A stretch of 14,178 bases of DNA, taken from NCBI GenBank assembly GCA_015662475.1, contig DQUB01000005.1, positions 1 through 14,178 on the forward strand, given 5' to 3'. This document shows, piece by piece, positions 13,295-14,178 of the stretch. Made by a program: the position numbers and the translations under genes. Source of the DNA: Pyrodictium sp. (GTDB lineage Archaea > Thermoproteota > Thermoprotei_A > Sulfolobales > Pyrodictiaceae). Below the pieces are notes generated by a model, which worked only from the letters and a program-made list of their open reading frames with translations, ran no database searches and had not been told where the DNA came from. The stretch's first letter is position 1, and the number at the start of each line of letters is the position of its first letter.

Positions 13295-14178
13295 GTGGCC
13301 TTGGGCATATTGGGTTTCTGGCTAGAATTAGAACGATGGCTAGCCAGTGTAGCTAGTAGTGGTGGTTATAGAGGTCTTCTTGTAATCCACTCATCTGCAA
13401 TAGCTTCTACGCTAGATAGTCTTCTGCCCATTCTCCACCGCATAGGCTATGAAAAGATACTCTGTGTAGCTCCTTCCCATATACGCTCGAGAGTTTCGGA
13501 TTGTGAGAAGGTTGGTCCGGCAAGTCTTGAGCGTGTACTAGGCAGAGAATATGATGTTTCGATTATAGCGAGTGATACAATACTTCAACCAAACCTACTT
13601 GCAGCCATAGCGGAGACTGTTAGAGGAGGTGGTGTGTTAGCGGTATTCGTGCCCCCATTGCATCAATGGCAGCCTGGGGGCTTGAACTCTCGTGGTGCCT
13701 ACAAGAGATATCTTGTCGAAAGTTTCTACGAGGCTAAGAGCATCTTTTGGGGTGATGTTGATAGTGAGGTTATCTACGTGATAAGATACCCATCAAAAGC
13801 GGAGATAACTGCTTGGAATCCAAACGATTTCCGTTCAGAGTATGGTGTGCCTAGAAAACTTATCAAGGCTTGTGCCACGGAAGAACAAGCGAAACTTCTC
13901 GATGTTTTTGCAGGATTTCTTAGAGGTAAAGGTCGAAGCTTTATAGTGGTTGGCGATAGGGGTAGAGGCAAGTCTGGCTTCTTAGCTCTTGCAGCTGCTC
14001 TGCTAATTCAAAGGAAGATGGTTGGTTTTCTCCCAGTAACAGCACCAACTCCCCACAATGTTCAAAGCTTCTTTACTGTGTTAACTAAAGCGCTTGAGGA
14101 GCTTGATGTAGAGCACCACGTTATTGAGAAGTATGGTCTCATTATAGGTGTTAGTGGTAGATGGTTTCATGTTAGATA
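13295..14178 (+). CDS. tmcA: tRNA(Met) cytidine acetyltransferase TmcA, N-terminal part (cut by window end)
   Basis: The frame is open from just after the ino1 stop to the window end with no stop, and about 294 residues are visible. The family acetylates cytidine (ac4C), classically at the wobble C of elongator tRNA-Met, using acetyl-CoA and ATP. The N-terminal domain (WLASVASSGGYRGLLVIH ... PPLHQW) is followed by a Walker A motif GDRGRGKSGF at about 220-229 that opens the helicase-like domain. The GNAT acetyltransferase domain would lie beyond the window. No ATG lies in frame near the beginning; the possible starts are GTG 13295, TTG 13301 and TTG 13310, none with a good ribosome binding site, so the start is uncertain. 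A short T-rich box (GTTTTT, 13271-13276) could be a promoter or the end of the ino1 transcript. Confidence 0.85.
   Translation, partial: MALGILGFWLELERWLASVASSGGYRGLLVIHSSAIASTLDSLLPILHRIGYEKILCVAPSHIRSRVSDCEKVGPASLERVLGREYDVSIIASDTILQPNLLAAIAETVRGGGVLAVFVPPLHQWQPGGLNSRGAYKRYLVESFYEAKSIFWGDVDSEVIYVIRYPSKAEITAWNPNDFRSEYGVPRKLIKACATEEQAKLLDVFAGFLRGKGRSFIVVGDRGRGKSGFLALAAALLIQRKMVGFLPVTAPTPHNVQSFFTVLTKALEELDVEHHVIEKYGLIIGVSGRWFHVR

Noticed and set aside
13288..13297. Palindrome CACATATGTG before tmcA as an operator
   Set aside because: It overlaps the possible GTG start, is only 10 bp, and has no second copy in the window. As a TATA box it would place the transcript start downstream of every plausible start codon.

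Overview
The window looks like a chromosomal segment of a hyperthermophilic crenarchaeon (Thermoproteota; Desulfurococcales is my best guess, species not identifiable by eye). The evidence is the gene set: archaeal DnaG, archaeal-type PheRS alpha and beta, archaeal TyrRS, ribosomal stalk protein P1, a TIP49/RuvB-like ATPase, TmcA and an archaeal inositol-1-phosphate synthase. Ribosome binding sites follow the archaeal GGTGA/GGTGG pattern, promoters have TTTATA/TTTTAAAA-type boxes, and non-ATG starts are used (TTG for asd, probably GTG for the TIP49 gene, GTG or TTG for tmcA). No mobile element, CRISPR array, rRNA or tRNA was seen.

Layout. Positions 1-297 (+) hold the C-terminal end of a membrane metalloprotease of the site-2 protease type. 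It converges on a long minus-strand block: dnaG (342-1589), tyrS (1723-2811), and then the tightly packed set asd-pheS-pheT (transcribed from 7215 down to 2967; 12-nt gap and 20-nt overlap). Between pheT and tyrS lies a very GC-rich imperfect hairpin of 108 bp (2888-2995) that takes in the last nine codons of pheT and is followed on the minus strand by a T-tract. tyrS has its own promoter and ribosome binding site just after it. Divergent from asd is a two-gene plus-strand operon (7255-8921): a flavodoxin-fold, possibly iron-sulfur, flavoprotein and an Ntn-hydrolase of the isoaspartyl peptidase/asparaginase family, joined by an ATGA overlap. It converges on a minus-strand block: ribosomal P1 (8951-9289), an unrecognised 268-residue protein (9349-10155) and the TIP49-like AAA+ ATPase (10221-11588). 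The right end is plus strand: inositol-1-phosphate synthase (12008-13246) and the 5' part of tmcA, cut by the window end.

The only long non-coding stretch, 11589-12007 between the divergent TIP49 and ino1 genes, is not empty. On the minus strand at 11655-11718 it holds a very good candidate C/D box guide sRNA: two C-type boxes and two CTGA boxes, with both guide intervals exactly 12 nt. On the plus strand at 11786-11844 there is a weaker C/D-like array. An 8-bp inverted repeat lies between them. A TTTATA promoter box with a hairpin at the predicted 5' end of the transcript precedes ino1.

Functionally the window is mostly information processing (priming or RNA degradation, two aminoacyl-tRNA synthetases, ribosomal stalk, tRNA acetylation, a probable rRNA/tRNA methylation guide). 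It also has amino-acid metabolism (aspartate semialdehyde, isoaspartyl/asparagine hydrolysis) and inositol phosphate synthesis, which in hyperthermophiles feeds membrane lipids and the solute di-myo-inositol phosphate. The parts worth most attention are the pheT/tyrS hairpin and the candidate guide RNAs; the protein genes are mostly ordinary for this lineage.
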